A stretch of 45,459 nt of DNA from Viridibacillus soli (GCF_016612995.1 NZ_JAEOAH010000046.1:1-45459); one strand, 5' to 3'; positions 7,536 to 17,279 are shown, counted from the stretch's first letter. Notes: generated by a model not told the origin, from the sequence alone. Made by a program: numbers and translations.

Positions 7536-9308
7536 ATGTTTTTAACTCATTTTATAATTGGCCTATTGGTATCTTCATTTTCCGTTACTGTTATTCTACT
7601 TATACGAAAATGGTTTGGAAGACAACTAACAGCAAAATGGCACTATCATTTGTGGATGTTTCTTTTTATCGCTTTAACACTTCCATTCATACCTACTCAT
7701 TTATATAATTTTAGTTTTCTCTTTAGCCGTGGATATATGTATCAGACTAATGCTGTCAGCCCTAATACAGAAATAAACGGAACTAATATGATGCAGGGCC
7801 TACACCTTATACAAGACTTTTCTGTATCTGTCAATCAGTCGGATCTGTCCGTACTTAATATAGGAGTAATGGGATTATGGATCTCAGGGTTGCTATTATT
7901 TACTTTTACTATGGTTCGTGGATGGATCACACTTAGAAGGATAAAGAATTATTCTTCTACGTTTTCCAATAAAGAAGTTCTTGTGCTTTTCGAAGAATGC
8001 AAGAAAAGACTACAGATTAAAAAATCAATAAAGATTGTTATTTCGAAAAGAGTCCAATCTCCAATGATATTTGGACTTTTTCAAACATATATCGTCTTAC
8101 CTTCTCAGCATGAAAACTGGATCAACTTGAAACATTATGAGCACATCTTTCTTCATGAACTGAATCACTATAGAAACAAGGATCTGCTAATAAATTACGT
8201 GATGTTGTTCTATCAAAGCATTTATTGGTTTAATCCCCTTGTCTGGCTTGCTTTTAGAGAAATGAGATTAGATCGGGAAATCGCATGTGATACATCTGTT
8301 TTACATTTGCTAGATGATAATTCATTTAGTGAATATGGAAATACAATTATTAATTTTGTAGATCTTTCGAAACGTTCAAGTAAGCTACCGTTAGTAACAC
8401 AAATAAACGGTTCGAAGAGCCAAATTAAAAAACGAATTGAACAAATTGCTGCCTATAAGCCTGGCGCAAAGAAATCAATAAGAAAAAGTGTCTTTATTTA
8501 TGTGTTGGCCAGTATCATTTTGACAGTCCAATTACCTGTCATTTCCGCATTTTCGACGGAGAACGACCGTTACTATTTTAATAATGACGGAACAATTTAT
8601 GAGGATTTACATCAATTCTTTAAAGGGTATGAAGGCAGCTTTGTTTTATATAATTCTAGTGCAAAACAATATCGTATTTATAATGAAGAGAAAAGTACGT
8701 TGCGAGTATCACCTGATTCCACATACAAAATCTATAGTGCCCTATTTGCACTAGAATCAAATGTGATATCACCCGAAGAATCCACCCTTTCATGGGATGG
8801 GACGGAGTACCCCTATGATGCTTGGAATATGGATCAGGATGTCTCATCTGCTTTACAAAAATCAGTAAACTGGTATTTCCAAGAACTAGATCGTAGAAAA
8901 GGATTTGAAACCATACAATTCAATCTACAAGACATCAACTATGGAAACTCCAATGTATCTGGGGGATTAGGTGAATTCTGGAACGAATCCTCATTGAAAA
9001 TTTCCCCAGTCGAGCAAGTGCAACTGCTGCAAGCCTTTTATAACAATCAGTTGGGATATAAGGAAATGCATATCCAAACTGTGAAGGATGCACTACACTT
9101 AGAAAATAATGAAGAAGCTCGCCTATCAGGAAAAACAGGTACAGGTACAGTGAATGGAAAAAACATCAATGGTTGGTTTATTGGGTATGTAGAGACGAAG
9201 AACAATACTTATTTCTTTGCTACCAATATACAAAATGAAGGTGATGCATCTGGAAGCAAGGCTGTAGAAATTACTTTATCAATTTTAAAAGATTTAGGAA
9301 TCTATTAA
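7536..9308 (+). CDS. blaR1: BlaR1-type beta-lactam sensor-transducer (M56 metalloprotease)
   Basis: This integral membrane sensor binds beta-lactams outside and then activates an inner zinc protease that leads to BlaI cleavage. N-terminal membrane helices lie at about residues 1-22, 36-56 and 107-128. The M56 zinc motif is HELNH (207-211), and a fourth helix lies near 325-345. A penicillin-binding sensor domain follows with S395-T-Y-K398 and K533-T-G535. The length (590 aa) is normal. The start is unclear: ATG 7536 has GGAGG only two bases upstream, while TTG 7521 and GTG 7524 are in frame but weakly served. I chose ATG because the protein then begins with the first helix, as in the family. 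It is followed five bases later by blaI. Confidence 0.93.
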   Translation: MFLTHFIIGLLVSSFSVTVILLIRKWFGRQLTAKWHYHLWMFLFIALTLPFIPTHLYNFSFLFSRGYMYQTNAVSPNTEINGTNMMQGLHLIQDFSVSVNQSDLSVLNIGVMGLWISGLLLFTFTMVRGWITLRRIKNYSSTFSNKEVLVLFEECKKRLQIKKSIKIVISKRVQSPMIFGLFQTYIVLPSQHENWINLKHYEHIFLHELNHYRNKDLLINYVMLFYQSIYWFNPLVWLAFREMRLDREIACDTSVLHLLDDNSFSEYGNTIINFVDLSKRSSKLPLVTQINGSKSQIKKRIEQIAAYKPGAKKSIRKSVFIYVLASIILTVQLPVISAFSTENDRYYFNNDGTIYEDLHQFFKGYEGSFVLYNSSAKQYRIYNEEKSTLRVSPDSTYKIYSALFALESNVISPEESTLSWDGTEYPYDAWNMDQDVSSALQKSVNWYFQELDRRKGFETIQFNLQDINYGNSNVSGGLGEFWNESSLKISPVEQVQLLQAFYNNQLGYKEMHIQTVKDALHLENNEEARLSGKTGTGTVNGKNINGWFIGYVETKNNTYFFATNIQNEGDASGSKAVEITLSILKDLGIY

Positions 9309-9328
9309 AGAAAATGGAGGAGATAAAT

Positions 9329-9712
9329 GTGGAGAAAAACATTCCTAATATATCAGAATCAGAATGGGAAATCATGAACGTGCTTTGGGATAAAGCTCCT
9401 CAAACAGCGAATGACGTCATACTTTCCTTACAGGAGAGTACTGATTGGAAGCCAAAAACCATACGCACTCTTCTCGATCGATTGGTTCAAAAAGATGTAG
9501 TAGGTGTCAATAAAAATTTAAGAGTTTACACCTTTTACCCGCTCTATATACAGGAAGAGTGCCAGCGTGCTGAGACCGAATCATTTATCAAGCGTATCTA
9601 TGGAGGTACCTTGAAATCCATGCTTGCCCAATTCATTCAGGAAGATACTCTATCTAATGATGATATCAATGAACTACGCTTTATTTTAGATAAGAAATCT
9701 AAAAAGCAATAA
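9329..9712 (+). CDS. blaI: BlaI/MecI-family penicillinase repressor
   Basis: This is the winged-helix repressor of the bla operon; it is cleaved after BlaR1 senses a beta-lactam. Family features are the opening 'ISESEWEIMNVLWDKAPQTA', the recognition region 'WKPKTIRTLLDRLVQKDVV' and a C-terminal dimerisation helix. An ATG at 9314 is in frame, but GGAGG at 9316-9320 is ideally spaced for GTG 9329, so I prefer the latter (127 aa). The gene follows blaR1 almost directly and ends at a strong terminator, so both are one transcript. The order blaR1-blaI differs from the blaI-blaR1 order of the B. licheniformis and Tn552 loci. Confidence 0.93.
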   Translation: MEKNIPNISESEWEIMNVLWDKAPQTANDVILSLQESTDWKPKTIRTLLDRLVQKDVVGVNKNLRVYTFYPLYIQEECQRAETESFIKRIYGGTLKSMLAQFIQEDTLSNDDINELRFILDKKSKKQ

Positions 9713-9717
9713 TATTT

Positions 9718-9754
9718 AAAAAAGCGATTTGGAATTTTTCCAAATCGCTTTTTT
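9718..9754 (+). terminator. Rho-independent terminator of blaR1-blaI
   Basis: The near-perfect stem AAAAAAGCGATTTGGAA / TTCCAAATCGCTTTTTT has a tetraloop and starts six bases after the blaI stop. Confidence 0.92.
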
Positions 9755-10293
9755 CGCTCGAAATCGAAATAGCGGGGGATATATAACTAATGTAATTATC
9801 GCTTTCTTCCCTGTAAATACTATGCCCTTTAGTCATAATGAACGAAACGACCCTAGTTTGCTAACCGTGGGAGTACCAACAAAAGGAATCAGGTGCTACA
9901 TAAACAGCAGGTCCTTTTTTTCATTTAGACAGCTCTTTAATGTTAGAGACAAGAAAATCAATTCAGTTGCATCATATCTTAAGTTTCTGTAGAACAGAAT
10001 GTGATTCTAACCTTCTCATTTAGGTGACCAAATAGTTGTCTAGTTTTTTTTCTATGTGTTTCTTCTTATATAAATAAAAAGGGAGTAGTTTATGTAAAGC
10101 GTTTGCCCACAATATTTAAAAATGTGAAATTCTTTATTTGCTTGTCCCCCAATCATCCCCCAACAAAAAAATCAAATGATGATGTATAATGAGGGAGGCA
10201 CTTTTACGTAAAGTGTTATAAACCAAGAACTGCAAGAATAATGATATACATTAAAACCCTATAACTATATATCTTGCAAATATACAACGATAG
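9755..10293. other. Intergenic region between blaI and trhO
   Basis: About 540 bases. An 87-codon open frame overlaps the terminator and has no ribosome site or family features, so I do not call it. No riboswitch-like structure is apparent; a promoter for trhO must lie here but I cannot pick one with confidence. Confidence 0.4.
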
Positions 10294-11256
10294 GTGGAAA
10301 CACAATTGGATTACCGCGTTTTACTTTATTATTTTTACACTGACATTAAAGACCCGTCTGCATTTTCTGCGGAGCATTTAGCTTTTTGTAAGTCGATTGA
10401 GCTAAAAGGTCGTATTTTAGTCGCGTCAGAAGGAATTAACGGAACTGTTTCAGGAACTGTGGAACAAACAGATGCTTATATGGCTCATATGAAAGCAGAT
10501 CCTCTCTTTGACGGTATCGTTTTCAAAATTGACGAAGCAGAACATCATGCATTCAAAAAAATGCATGTGCGTCCAAAACCTGAGTTAGTCAATTTAAGCT
10601 TAGAAGACGATGTTAACCCACATGAAATTACTGGTGATTATTTAGAGCCGGCAGAATTTTTGGAAAAGATGCAAGAAGATAATACAGTCATTGTTGATGC
10701 ACGAAATACGTACGAATTTGATGTAGGTCACTTCAAAGGTGCGATTCGCCCAGATATTGAAACGTTTCGTGATTTACCAGACTGGATCCGTGACAACAAA
10801 GAACTACTAGAAGGCAAGCAAATTTTAACTTATTGTACAGGTGGCATTCGTTGTGAGAAATTCTCTGGCTGGTTAAAACGTGAAGGTTACGAAGATGTAG
10901 GCCAATTACATGGTGGTATTGTTACTTACGGAAAAGACCCTGTTGCTAAAGGGCAGCTTTGGGACGGTCAATGTTACGTTTTCGATGAGCGTCTGACTGT
11001 ACCAGTTAACCAAGTGGAACATGTCATAGTAGGTCGCGATCATTTTGATGGTGAGCCTTGTGAACGTTATATTAATTGTTCAAATCCTGAATGTAACCTG
11101 CAAATTATTGCTTCAGAAGAAAATGAGCATAAGTATTTAGGTGGTTGTACACATGAATGTCGCGTACATCCTCGCAATCGCTATATCGCACGTAATGGCT
11201 TAACAGAAGTAGAAGTAAAAGAACGTTTAGCACAAATCGGCGAAGTTTTCGCTTAA
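10294..11256 (+). CDS. trhO: tRNA uridine(34) hydroxylase, rhodanese family (TrhO/YceA)
   Basis: TrhO hydroxylates the wobble uridine of certain tRNAs on the way to 5-methoxyuridine. The order of parts fits the family: an N-terminal ferredoxin-like domain ([15 protein letters not shown]), a rhodanese domain with active-site Cys181 in [11 protein letters not shown], and a C-terminal Cys-rich tail with several CxxxC-like pairs and HPRNRY. The length (320 aa) is normal. GTG 10294 has no good ribosome site, whereas AGGTGG at 10292-10297 is well placed for an in-frame TTG at 10306, giving MDYRVLLYY; that start is likely. It is a core gene and stands alone. Confidence 0.93.
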   Translation: METQLDYRVLLYYFYTDIKDPSAFSAEHLAFCKSIELKGRILVASEGINGTVSGTVEQTDAYMAHMKADPLFDGIVFKIDEAEHHAFKKMHVRPKPELVNLSLEDDVNPHEITGDYLEPAEFLEKMQEDNTVIVDARNTYEFDVGHFKGAIRPDIETFRDLPDWIRDNKELLEGKQILTYCTGGIRCEKFSGWLKREGYEDVGQLHGGIVTYGKDPVAKGQLWDGQCYVFDERLTVPVNQVEHVIVGRDHFDGEPCERYINCSNPECNLQIIASEENEHKYLGGCTHECRVHPRNRYIARNGLTEVEVKERLAQIGEVFA

Positions 11257-11531
11257 ATATGTAGAAGAAAAGGCTGCCGAAAGTTAGGAGAAATCCATAC
11301 TTTTATCAGCTTTTTTCATGGTATTAAGACAATCCACTACCACACATGGTCTAAAACATTCCAAGTATCATTTCCATTATTCTCAAAATAGGGTACACAA
11401 AATATTCACCAATGCTAAACTCTTCTCCCCCTGTGATTTCTAATCCTTGTTCCGCAAAAGATTGCTGAACAAAATTAAAAAGCGCCCTTTAATCAAAATA
11501 ATAACATGTTAATATCTTACAATCTAAATAT
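11257..11531 (-). other. Spacer with a decayed minus-strand coding fragment
   Basis: On the minus strand 11350-11488 reads about 45 codons in one frame (ALFNFVQQSFAEQGLEITGG...) ending in TAG and preceded in frame by TAA, with no start. It looks like coding sequence but I do not recognise it. It also contains the 12-mer ATTAAAGGGCGC (minus strand, 11482-11493), seen again at 17222-17233 on the plus strand. Confidence 0.3.
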
Positions 11532-11967
11532 ATGTTACAAAACTCGCTAATAATTGTTGAAGAAATAGATCGACTAAAAGTGCAAAATTTAGAACAGCTC
11601 AGGGATATCTACGATCGTAATGACATTGCGATGATATTAATTGGAATGCCTGGCATTGAAAAACGATTAGCCCGATATCCCCAACTTTACTCTAGAATTG
11701 GATTTGCTCATGAGTTTGATAAACTTAGTAAAGAGGAAACCCATCATATCTTGGAGTATAAATGGGAAGAGTTAGGACTTTCAATAAAACTTGAAGACTT
11801 TTCCGATTATGAAGCAATAACCAGTATAATAAAAATTACCGGTGGGAACTTCAGGCTCATACAGAGACTGTTCACTCAGATTGAAAGAATACTTGAAATT
11901 AATAAGCTTGAAACGAACAGAAGTTGTGGAAGCTGCACGTGACAGTATAGTTATCGGAATCAAGTAA
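11532..11967 (+). pseudogene. TniB-like transposition AAA+ ATPase, C-terminal relic
   Basis: The frame begins in the middle of an AAA+ ATPase: LIIVEEIDRLK is the Walker B strand, followed by MILIGMPGIEKRLARYPQLYSRIGF, a sensor/arginine region strongly like the TniB/Tn552 ATP-binding family, and ITGGNFRLIQRLFTQIERI. Walker A and everything before it are missing. Near 11915 the frame shifts: the family-like end EVVEAARDSIVIGIK continues in another frame to TAA 11965-11967. In transposons such ATPases work with a DDE transposase. Its nearness to a bla-blaR1-blaI locus recalls Tn552, which carries both. It is non-functional. Confidence 0.7.
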
Positions 11968-12008
11968 ATATAAAAAGCTATCGGATGCTTTAGTTGAACA
12001 AGCAACCT

Positions 12009-12050
12009 AAAAAAGTCGGTTCCTTTAGTACAGGAAATCGACTTTTTTAT
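12009..12050. terminator. Bidirectional Rho-independent terminator
   Basis: The stem AAAAAAGTCGGTTCCT / AGGAAATCGACTTTTTT has one mismatch, a 7-base loop and U-tracts on both strands. It can end the TniB relic transcript on the plus strand and spo0M on the minus strand. Confidence 0.8.
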
Positions 12051-12140
12051 ATAGGGTGCACTTCAAACCTATTCGATTTTACACTCATCTTACTAAATTT
12101 ATCATTAAATTATTTCGTTATCAGAGCTTGGGTGGCTTCA

Positions 12141-12911
12141 TCAAACATGGTTTGAGATGATTTGTCTTAACTTCTCCTGTAAATTCGGTAAATTTTGTGT
12201 AGTGATTAATATTCTAATATGACTTTCATCCATTTCCAGTGCTTCTGCTAAAAAGCCTCCGAAACCTCTTGCTTTTCGATCTACTTGCATAAGGATTTCT
12301 GCGGATTGTTCAGATTGTGAAAGGAACAAAATTTCTAGTTCGTCTAGTTTTCCTCTATAAATACCGCTCGTTGGGATAAACTCGAATTCTTGAACAAATG
12401 GACAATTATTGCGAATTTTTGAGGAAGCTTGTTCACATTCCACTTTACGTAGTTTGAAACCGAGTTTTTCTATCGCCTCTAAAATTTGCGATGCAAGTTT
12501 AGTCGGGCGGATTCCTATGAAATCTTTATCTGTTGGATCTACTCCATTTTTAATATCTAATCCTGTACTAACCCATACTTTTGTATTTCCATATGTAATT
12601 GGTGTGTCAGCTGGGAGATTGATCTCAAATGGAATTACTTTTGTTTCATTGACCCCAATTGTAAACGGAGCAGTAACCTTATACTTTTTCACTGGCGCAA
12701 CATCGTTATACTTTTTATCATTTAACTCTCGGATATAGGTAGTATTTAAAGTCAAATAAATGGAGTCAATTTGTTGCTCATGATTCCCTCCATACACTTC
12801 TACTTCGCCCTTCATTTTTTCTCCAGCGACATACTCTGCTTTTTCCAGCTTCGTATCCACTTTAGCTCCACCTATCCCAAAACTCGCCAGTACTTTGTTA
12901 AAAAATGACAT
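12141..12911 (-). CDS. spo0M: Sporulation-control protein Spo0M
   Basis: Spo0M is an arrestin-like cytoplasmic protein that affects entry into sporulation. The protein begins MSFFNKVLASFGIGGAKVDT, has the family's beta-rich N-terminal half (GEKMKGEVEVYGG, PFEINLPADTPITYG) and the 'GFGGFLAEALEMDE' segment near the C-terminus; its length of 256 aa is as expected. The frame extends seven codons upstream, but AGGAGG (plus strand 12920-12925) is spaced for the ATG at 12911-12909, which I take as the start. It is transcribed alone towards the terminator at 12009-12050. Confidence 0.92.
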   Translation of the reverse strand: MSFFNKVLASFGIGGAKVDTKLEKAEYVAGEKMKGEVEVYGGNHEQQIDSIYLTLNTTYIRELNDKKYNDVAPVKKYKVTAPFTIGVNETKVIPFEINLPADTPITYGNTKVWVSTGLDIKNGVDPTDKDFIGIRPTKLASQILEAIEKLGFKLRKVECEQASSKIRNNCPFVQEFEFIPTSGIYRGKLDELEILFLSQSEQSAEILMQVDRKARGFGGFLAEALEMDESHIRILITTQNLPNLQEKLRQIISNHV

Positions 12912-13035
12912 CAATAAATCCTCCTTCATCAATTAAATTGCAATTTCTATACGGATACCATAAATAAAAAGTTTCATATTTTTGTTTAATGCATAAAGAC
13001 AAGCAATATTTGTTAGGATGACTGTACGCTAATTT

Positions 13036-13060
13036 TGTCACCAATACTTTTGGTGATTAA
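13036..13060 (-). terminator. Weak terminator-like hairpin
   Basis: TCACCAA...TTTGGTGA forms a 7-base stem just beyond the stop of the DUF2252 gene. No strong U-tract follows, so the call is tentative. Confidence 0.35.
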
Positions 13061-13065
13061 CCCAA

Positions 13066-14394
13066 TTATTTCTTCAAATCTTTCTTATACTCCATAAAGA
13101 ATTTATAATCCTGCTCCACTTGGTTCGCGTATGAAATGGCCCAGTGTGAAAGGGAATGAACAAATCCGTCAACATCATCACCAATCGCTTTTAATATCTC
13201 GTCTTCACTATGATAAGGTAGGATACCTTCATTAATATCCGCATCTGCCCGAGCGTGTACTTTTGCTGTTATTCGTCCCATTTGTTCAACCGTCTCCATC
13301 ATGTCCTCATGACTTTTCATCATTTCTAGTTTTAATTTCTTTTTGTACGGCGAACGTTCGCGTACGTAAAAGTCACGGTTATCCATCGTCAGATTTCCTA
13401 AATGAGGATCTGCTTGATGATGCATTGCTCGTTGTGTCATAATCACGCGTTGGCCTTGGTGTGGAAAAGTTTCCCAAAAATCTTTATTATACGGCATAAA
13501 ATAAGCAGGAATTGGTACCCTAACCTCTTTCATCTCTAAGATTACATCATCTAAATCCTCTTTTTGTTGTCCACCTTCTATTAAAATATAAAAACGATCT
13601 AATCCGATGGAGGCTGTTCCTGATCCATGCTTAATCGCAATATCTTTAATACGGTACTTCGTTTCCTGATCCATCTTTCCAACGGTTTCTAGATATTGAG
13701 GCCAAACTTTTTCAATCTCTGCTCTCGCCTCATCGCTTAATCGTTGAATCTCATCTGATTCCACAAACTGTCGCTCTGATTGAAAATTGGAAGTAACCTT
13801 ACCTAATAAATGTGCCTCACTTCTTTTTTCTAGCTTTTTCAATAACTTGTGAATCGCTCCGTTTGCTTTCTTCTTTGTCACAAAAAAAGTATTTGGTAAA
13901 TCTTTACGAGCCTGAAATCGCGATATTTGTTTATGATACGTTTGCAGGTATGCTTCTACCACGTCTATCTGCTTGTTTACTTCATAACCTAATTGACGAC
14001 AAACAAGCACGACACTAACAGACATGCGCAATAAATCATATAAATAAGAACCTAAGTAACCTTCATCAAAATCATTAATATCAAATACTAGCTTCCCTTC
14101 TTCATTGTGAAATGCACCAAAATTCTCAAAATGCAAATCCCCTTGAATCCATGTAGGTCTGCTCTCTAACGTATGATATGGAAACCAATGATTTGTTACA
14201 TCATAATAAAATAAATAAGCACTGCCACGGAAAAAAATAAACGGACTTTGTTCCATTTTCTCGTACTTTGACTGGCGACTTTCTTCTGTATGCCCCATAA
14301 TTTTTTGATCAAATTCTACTAATATTTTCTTTAGAGTCTCCATTCGTAAATCACGTTTCGTTTGCTCGACACGTTCTCCAAGGTTCACCATCAT
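13066..14394 (-). CDS. DUF2252 family protein
   Basis: This is a 442-residue cytoplasmic protein of the DUF2252 family, which shares the fold of aminoglycoside-phosphotransferase-like kinases. Kinase-like signatures are GDLHFENFG (residues 85-93, the catalytic-loop position) and DINDFDE (105-111, the metal-binding position); 'FFRGSAYLFYYDV' near 54-66 and 'QADPHLGNL' further on are also family-typical. The substrate is not known. The frame reaches 16 codons further upstream, but AGGGAGAG precedes the ATG pair at 14394-14389, so I start there. The gene is single, with a promoter somewhere in 14395-14595. Confidence 0.88.
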   Translation of the reverse strand: MMVNLGERVEQTKRDLRMETLKKILVEFDQKIMGHTEESRQSKYEKMEQSPFIFFRGSAYLFYYDVTNHWFPYHTLESRPTWIQGDLHFENFGAFHNEEGKLVFDINDFDEGYLGSYLYDLLRMSVSVVLVCRQLGYEVNKQIDVVEAYLQTYHKQISRFQARKDLPNTFFVTKKKANGAIHKLLKKLEKRSEAHLLGKVTSNFQSERQFVESDEIQRLSDEARAEIEKVWPQYLETVGKMDQETKYRIKDIAIKHGSGTASIGLDRFYILIEGGQQKEDLDDVILEMKEVRVPIPAYFMPYNKDFWETFPHQGQRVIMTQRAMHHQADPHLGNLTMDNRDFYVRERSPYKKKLKLEMMKSHEDMMETVEQMGRITAKVHARADADINEGILPYHSEDEILKAIGDDVDGFVHSLSHWAISYANQVEQDYKFFMEYKKDLKK

Positions 14395-15552
14395 TTTCTC
14401 TCTCCCTAATTGTTTAAATTTTACTTTATTTATAACTTCCACGCTATTAATCTATCGATTGAGTAGATATGGTTTTTTATATGGAAGCTTATGCAGTATC
14501 AACCGCTGTCAATTCGATAAGAAACAATGACCAATCATTAATTCAACAGATTTCCTAATAAAATGATGACAGTAAAATGAGACATAAATAGTAGTAAGAG
14601 CATGTTGTGAACAGTCGACGTTTGAACATGCTCTTTTATTTACTAGGGTTTTTCCAGTGTAGCTAAAGCGGAAAGTCTAAATATAATGATTATTGGTGAA
14701 GAAGAGTTGTACGAGATGATAAACAGTAATTCAAACATGGTTTAAAACATGCAGAGGATGCTGAAGTTGTAGCTCATATTGAAAAATAGAACTCATCTAA
14801 AAACATTATCGAATTGTCCTTAGAGAAGATATATGCGTTGTAAAGGAGGATGCTTTATGACGCATATATTTAATTGGTACATGTATAAGACAATGTTAAT
14901 GTTTTACTCGCCTTCAAATAAGGTGAACTCAGATTCAAAAAAAGTAAGTTCATTTTTAAAACTAGTGAGTCTGATTTACAGTTGGTGCAAATGGTCATTG
15001 CCAAATCCATTGCCACGTCCTTTGTTTAATTCTTGTGTATGGTTGTTGGTAAGTATGTATTTTTTATTGCATCTAAAGTTATTTGTTTTTCTCAAGGCTC
15101 TGTTTGTTGTATTGTATTTGTAATGCAGTTTGATAATGTCAAAGAGAAATCTAACATAACTGTATGTACAAAACTGAAGAAGAATCAGTTTTATGGAGCG
15201 GGGAATTATCCTTGCTCTTTTTTTATGGAAATGCATATTCAGAATTACACCCACTGGCAAATTCAAAATAATAAAACCACAAGTACAACTTGTTGAAAGG
15301 ACACGACATATATTGGAATAGAGGAGAGTAAACGGCTTAATCCTTTTCAATAAATTGATCAAGCCAAGTCTCTACTGCTTTTTTCACGTTTCTTGATTAC
15401 TCCATAAATTCATCCATAATATATCCGATTAACCTAGAAAGTGAAGCTTCATCGGCTTCTCTCCACTTTTCCTAACCTCTCTTCCGAACTTTAGTCTGGG
15501 ACACATTCATTTTGTTCTGGATATAAAAGTGAATGAAAACCGGTAGGGGAGT
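14395..15552. other. Gene-poor region with decayed fragments
   Basis: About 1.1 kb without a convincing gene. A strong terminator lies at 14596-14643. Around 14660-14745 the plus strand reads VAKAESLNIMIIGEEELYEMI, which resembles the end of a BRCT domain, then stops. Around 14950-15220 a plus frame continues for ~90 codons with one stop and many Cys; its opposite strand is also open, and I cannot assign either. At 15337-15480 the minus strand reads a helical fragment with one internal TAA. Everything here looks like decay. Confidence 0.4.
14596..14643 (+). terminator. Rho-independent terminator
   Basis: The stem AAGAGCATGTT / AACATGCTCTT has an 18-base loop and is followed by TTATTT. No plus-strand gene precedes it, so it may belong to a lost gene. 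Confidence 0.65.
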
Positions 15553-15708
15553 ATGCCGAAAGCGATTAAAAATTTCAGAATTGGGCATACTAAATTAAAA
15601 ATAGTGGTACAGTCGATGGGATATAAAGTGAAAATGACATCAGAAGAGTCAAAAAAATTATGCAAGGTTGCAAAGATCAAGGGAATAAGAAAAAACAAAA
15701 AGCTATAA
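15553..15708 (+). CDS. Small basic hypothetical protein, 51 aa
   Basis: A Lys/Arg-rich peptide without membrane segment begins MPKAIKNFRIGHTKLKIV. AGGGGAG lies almost against the ATG (15544-15550), an awkwardly short spacing. The sequence looks protein-like on the plus strand and has about 14 Lys. I do not recognise it; it may be a truncated gene in this decaying region. Confidence 0.35.
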   Translation: MPKAIKNFRIGHTKLKIVVQSMGYKVKMTSEESKKLCKVAKIKGIRKNKKL

Positions 15709-15739
15709 AGAAATAACGAATTAAAGGGGGTAATAATTA

Positions 15740-16029
15740 TTGCCTTTTTATATGTGTAGAGAATTCTCGAATAGAAAAAGCGGGATTCCTACTAATGATT
15801 TATTAGAAGTTGTTAAAACTTTTTTGGATTATGACGCTGATTTATATATAGTGATGGACGATTGCTCGTAAGTTAGGGTACGTTGGGCGGGGAAGGTATT
15901 GAACCTTACATAGTTGCTCGCAATTACCGCTTCCGATACAAAGAAGCAATACGCAACATTAGGCATCATGACTTCAGTAATGGAGATGCTGAATTGCATA
16001 TAAAAGATACTCCGTCTTCTATTGTGTAG
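15740..16029 (+). pseudogene. Unknown ~97-aa gene broken by a frameshift
   Basis: An AAAGGGGG ribosome site (15723-15730) stands nine bases before TTG 15740. The frame reads MPFYMCREFSNRKSGI... to ...LYIVMDDCS and stops at 15869. A second frame from 15883 continues with GGEGIEPYIVARNYRFRYKE and ends ...KDTPSSIV at TAG 16027-16029. The two halves look like one protein of about 97 residues split by an indel near 15870. I do not recognise the family. Part of the second half is duplicated at 17391-17485. Confidence 0.45.
15868..15965 (+). repeat. Direct repeat D1 (upstream of yitT-family gene)
   Basis: About 95 bases nearly identical to 17391-17485, with a shared core GGGAAGGTATTGAACC and later GATACAAAGAAGCA. 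The two copies are in the same orientation, about 1.5 kb apart, and flank the YitT-family gene. Confidence 0.8.
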
Positions 16030-16155
16030 ATTTAGAATAAAGTTTGATTAAAATCCTGTATTAAAATAAAAGACTACTGTTCTATTTAAATGTTCCACGA
16101 TATAATGATGAGAGTTTGTTACTAGTAAATATTTTTATAAGCAGTGAGGTAGTAT

Positions 16156-16995
16156 ATGAAAAAAAGAACCACAGACATTATTTTTATCATTATTGGTGCA
16201 TTTATTTTTGCGTTAGGTGTTAATTTATTTGTTATTCCGAACGAGCTTGGTGAAGGAGGAGTAACTGGTATCACGATTATTACCTATTATTTATTTGAGT
16301 GGTCACCAGGTTTAGTCAACTTAATTTTGAATGCATTTTTGTTAATAATCGGTTATAAATTTTTGAATAAAGTAACAACGATTTATACGATTATTGCTGT
16401 AGTTTCTAACTCGCTTTTTCTTCATCTGACAGAAAGCTGGAATATTGCTTCTAATGAATTGATGGTAAATGCCATTTTTGGAGGAATATTTGTAGGGTGC
16501 GGGATTGGCCTAATCATTCGGGTTGGCGGAACAACAGCAGGTACTACCATCTTAGCAAGGATAACACAAAAGTATTTAGGATGGAGCATCAGCTATGGTC
16601 TATTGTTTTTTGATTTAATAGTTGCTTTTTCATCTTATTTTATCATTGGTGCGGAAAAGCTGATGTTGACAATTATTATGCTATATGTAGGAACGAAAGT
16701 AATGGAATTTGTAATCGAAGGCTTGAATCCGAAGAAGGCCATTACGATTATTTCTGATAAACCGAATGACATTGCCAAACAGGTGACTACATTAATGGAC
16801 AGAGGGGTAACCGTATACTCAGGTCACGGTTATTACACAAAAACCCCAAAGGAAATTCTTTATATTGTTATTAGTAAGCAAGAAGTAATAAAATTGAAAC
16901 GGATTGTTCAATCTACTGATCCGAATGCTTTCATCGCTATACACGATGTTCGTGATGTGTTCGGAGAAGGATTTATTGATATTACTAAAGCTTAG
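16156..16995 (+). CDS. YitT family membrane protein (DUF2179 C-terminal domain)
   Basis: The 279-residue protein has five or six membrane helices in its first ~190 residues (from IIFIIIGAFIFALGVNLFVI onward), the Gly-rich motif ELGEGGVTGIT typical of YitT/DUF161 proteins, and a C-terminal soluble DUF2179 domain (YSGHGYYTKTPKEILYIVI...). Role unknown; members are proposed membrane transport or sensing proteins. The start ATG has a modest GTGAGGT ribosome site. It is alone between direct repeats D1 and D2 and is followed by a hairpin at 17083-17112. Confidence 0.9.
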   Translation: MKKRTTDIIFIIIGAFIFALGVNLFVIPNELGEGGVTGITIITYYLFEWSPGLVNLILNAFLLIIGYKFLNKVTTIYTIIAVVSNSLFLHLTESWNIASNELMVNAIFGGIFVGCGIGLIIRVGGTTAGTTILARITQKYLGWSISYGLLFFDLIVAFSSYFIIGAEKLMLTIIMLYVGTKVMEFVIEGLNPKKAITIISDKPNDIAKQVTTLMDRGVTVYSGHGYYTKTPKEILYIVISKQEVIKLKRIVQSTDPNAFIAIHDVRDVFGEGFIDITKA

Positions 16996-17082
16996 TAAGA
17001 GTTTTTTTTAAAAGAGTTATAATTTGTAGAGTTGGTATTAGATAGATATCTACCTGTTTGAATTACTAATCTATAGGCAGAG

Positions 17083-17112
17083 GAAGCCCCTTATTAATGG
17101 CTTCTTATTTTG
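17083..17112 (+). terminator. Rho-independent terminator of the yitT-family gene
   Basis: GAAGCC / GGCTTC stem with a 10-base loop, followed by TTATTTT, 90 bases after the stop codon. Confidence 0.6.
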
Positions 17113-17279
17113 ACAATTCTCTTGTGAAAAAGTTGGCTCCTGGATGGAGATTATCTTAAGGTTTAACTAAAGAGTAATATTACACCATATATTAAGAATA
17201 TGGTTAATAATTGTTTAATCCATTAAAGGGCGCGATTGTTTAACAACAAAGGCAGAAAATGAACAATTTTTTTATAAAG

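Noticed and set aside
9729-9992. 87-codon open frame after blaI
   Set aside because: It begins inside the blaI terminator hairpin, has no ribosome site and no recognisable features.
14833-15123. 96-codon plus-strand frame with GGAGG nearby
   Set aside because: The ribosome-like site is inside the frame, codon use is not coding-like, and no homology is recognised.
14976-15362. 128-codon open frame on the minus strand
   Set aside because: No ribosome site, odd composition and no family features; the plus strand is open at the same place, so the openness is not informative.
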